From Thermofontimicrobium_A sp034505795 (GTDB lineage Bacteria > Zhuqueibacterota > Zhuqueibacteria > Thermofontimicrobiales > Thermofontimicrobiaceae): a stretch of DNA of 64,000 nucleotides. The stretch covers positions 1 through 64,000 of the forward strand of contig JAPDQM010000002.1 of the NCBI GenBank assembly GCA_034505795.1, read 5' to 3'. This document shows positions 62,974 to 64,000 of the stretch, piece after piece (positions within the stretch are counted from its first letter, which is position 1; every line of letters starts with the position of its first letter). The notes below the pieces were generated by a model. That model saw only the letters and a list, made by a program, of their open reading frames with translations, made no database searches and was not told the DNA's origin. The position numbers and the translations under genes were made by a program.

Positions 62974-63315
62974 TTAGCAAGTCAAATGGAATGCGGCCAT
63001 GACTTTTACACTGCCAATGAGGCGATTGTAAGTAGTGCTTGCGACCCCAGTTTTCTCTGCGATCAATTGGATCGCGCGTGAGCGAAGAAACGCTTCTGTT
63101 TCAGGCAGCACCTTCATCAAACCAAATCGACCGGTGCCAACAATCAGCACCTGCGGTGCGAATTCCGCCACTTCAGCTTCGATGTCGGCCACGCATAACT
63201 CATGCCCGACCCGCCGCCACCAGTTGGATCGCACCTGCTGTCCACAAATAATCAGGTCTGATCGATAACTGACCCCGTCGATGACCATCCTGCCAAACTG
63301 ATAGCTGTCGATCAT
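62974..63315 (-). CDS. MTH938/NDUFAF3-like domain protein
   Basis: 113 residues of the MTH938 family (DUF498): YQFGRMVIDGVSYRSDLIIC at the start and LIVGTGRFGLMKVLPE in the middle, with the GTG loop. Members occur from archaea to mitochondria, where NDUFAF3 helps assemble complex I. A function in bacteria is unknown. Overlaps the SPOR gene by four bases (ATGA), so it is coupled to it. Confidence 0.85.
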   Translation of the reverse strand: MIDSYQFGRMVIDGVSYRSDLIICGQQVRSNWWRRVGHELCVADIEAEVAEFAPQVLIVGTGRFGLMKVLPETEAFLRSRAIQLIAEKTGVASTTYNRLIGSVKVMAAFHLTC

Positions 63316-64000
63316 TTGCGAACCACCTGATAAGCAACCCCATTTTTTGATTTAAAATCTTCGCCAAACTGGCGCGCCTGAATTTCCGTTTCAAAGTCGC
63401 CCAACCAAACGACATACAACAAACGATCACCAACATATTTGGTCGTTACTGTGGCGGGATAGCCCAGGCGGACGTACTGGTTTTTCTGCTTCTGAGCATT
63501 GTCGCGGTCACTAAAGGCACCAATTTGCACTGCATAGCGACCCTGCACCTGTGTGGCCTCGATCAATTGATCATATACATTTTCGTCTTTTTTGGGGGAG
63601 CCGCTCTCGGGTGTTGACCGGGCTTGTTTGAGCTCCTGTTGAGCGAGTGCTTTGAATGGCGATGAAGGATATTTTTCAATCAGCTCTTTCAACTCCGTTT
63701 CCGCAGAGTTAGAATAATTCATGGCAATCAAGCAGCAAGCTGCCAGATATTTGGCCTCGGCGATGATGCTGGAACCAGGAAACTGGTCAACCAGATTATC
63801 GAGATACTGGCGCGCGGTGACATAGGAGCCAACGGCATAATAATATTGGGCAATTTTGAGCAGTGCTCGATCGGCGTACTTCGATTGAGGATACTTTCGG
63901 ACAAGCTGCTCATACAGATGCACAGCGCGTTCGCCATCGGGCTCAATATAGGCCTCGATAAATAAGGTGATCTGGCTGTCGGGATATTTTCGGCTGATCT
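63312..64000 (-). CDS. TPR/SPOR-domain envelope protein (5' end outside window)
   Basis: About 229 C-terminal residues; the frame is open to the window edge, so the gene starts beyond 64000 (the GTG at 63923 is unlikely to be the true start). TPR-like repeats (VRKYPQSKYADRALLKIAQ and similar, about 1-120 of the fragment) are followed by a SPOR domain (YAVQIGAFSDRDNAQKQKNQY...LYVVWLGDFETEIQARQFG) that binds denuded peptidoglycan at division sites. Fits with the AmiC-type amidase 900 bases on. Confidence 0.88.
   Translation of the reverse strand, partial: ISRKYPDSQITLFIEAYIEPDGERAVHLYEQLVRKYPQSKYADRALLKIAQYYYAVGSYVTARQYLDNLVDQFPGSSIIAEAKYLAACCLIAMNYSNSAETELKELIEKYPSSPFKALAQQELKQARSTPESGSPKKDENVYDQLIEATQVQGRYAVQIGAFSDRDNAQKQKNQYVRLGYPATVTTKYVGDRLLYVVWLGDFETEIQARQFGEDFKSKNGVAYQVVRK

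Noticed and set aside
1..64000. tRNA, rRNA, CRISPR, IS or prophage signatures
   Set aside because: Reading both strands gave no cloverleaf-like T-loop contexts, repeat-spacer arrays, transposases or phage genes. A dedicated covariance-model search was not possible here.

Overview
The window reads as a chromosomal segment of a Gram-negative bacterium of the FCB superphylum, most likely a Calditrichota/KSB1-like or neighbouring candidate lineage. This is inference from gene content: BamD, Lnt, SPOR and AmiC-type envelope genes; three PorV/PorQ-type barrel proteins; an RnfCDGEA operon; an omega subunit with an acidic insert; and a 31-residue AURKAIP1/COX24-type basic protein typical of Bacteroidota-like ribosomes. 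No rRNA, tRNA, CRISPR array, insertion sequence or prophage was recognised, and almost all of the window is housekeeping DNA.

Layout. 1-36599 is transcribed leftward. It opens with the start of the division/cell-wall (dcw) cluster (ftsI partial, ftsL, rsmH, mraZ), with a near-consensus promoter and a helically phased TGGG array upstream of mraZ. Then come DUF488, EcsC, a GH63/GH37-like glycosidase, Nudix and Crp/Fnr genes, followed by an envelope/NAD block (plsC, nadD, bamD, an unknown protein, a PorV-like barrel, lnt, an oxidoreductase, ruvX, HU). Next are relA/spoT, dnaB, udg and the conserved coaBC-rpoZ-gmk-remA-yicC block with its own TTGACA/TATACT promoter. The leftward block ends with a second PorV-like gene, mutS, nadK, xseB/xseA, a REC-PAS-GAF histidine kinase, the COX24-like mini-gene, a methyltransferase, a second HU and an FmdB-type zinc ribbon.

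36963-54339 is rightward: hutI coupled to a DNRLRE-type lipoprotein, a third PorV-like barrel, a TPR lipoprotein, rpiB-glyA-nrdR, an Rnf operon without rnfB, a putative secreted metallopeptidase with a transglutaminase-like protein, tatC-nadA and a PHP phosphoesterase. ychF (54403-55494) is leftward. 55998-60029 is rightward and holds an HELHH protein, an AAA-type ATPase, a cupin and a PLP-dependent gamma-lyase-type enzyme. 60071-64000 is leftward: a zinc-ribbon Nudix protein, AmiC-type amidase, DUF1232, an MTH938-type protein and a SPOR/TPR protein cut by the window end.

For novelty, the best candidates are the uncharacterised HELHH/AAA/cupin cassette (55998-58441), the RnfB-less Rnf operon, the secreted metallopeptidase/transglutaminase-like pair (49588-51298), and regulatory detail around mraZ and yicC. 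None can be called a new system from sequence alone. Several starts were moved from the longest open frame to codons with a good Shine-Dalgarno sequence (SD), including TTG or GTG starts.
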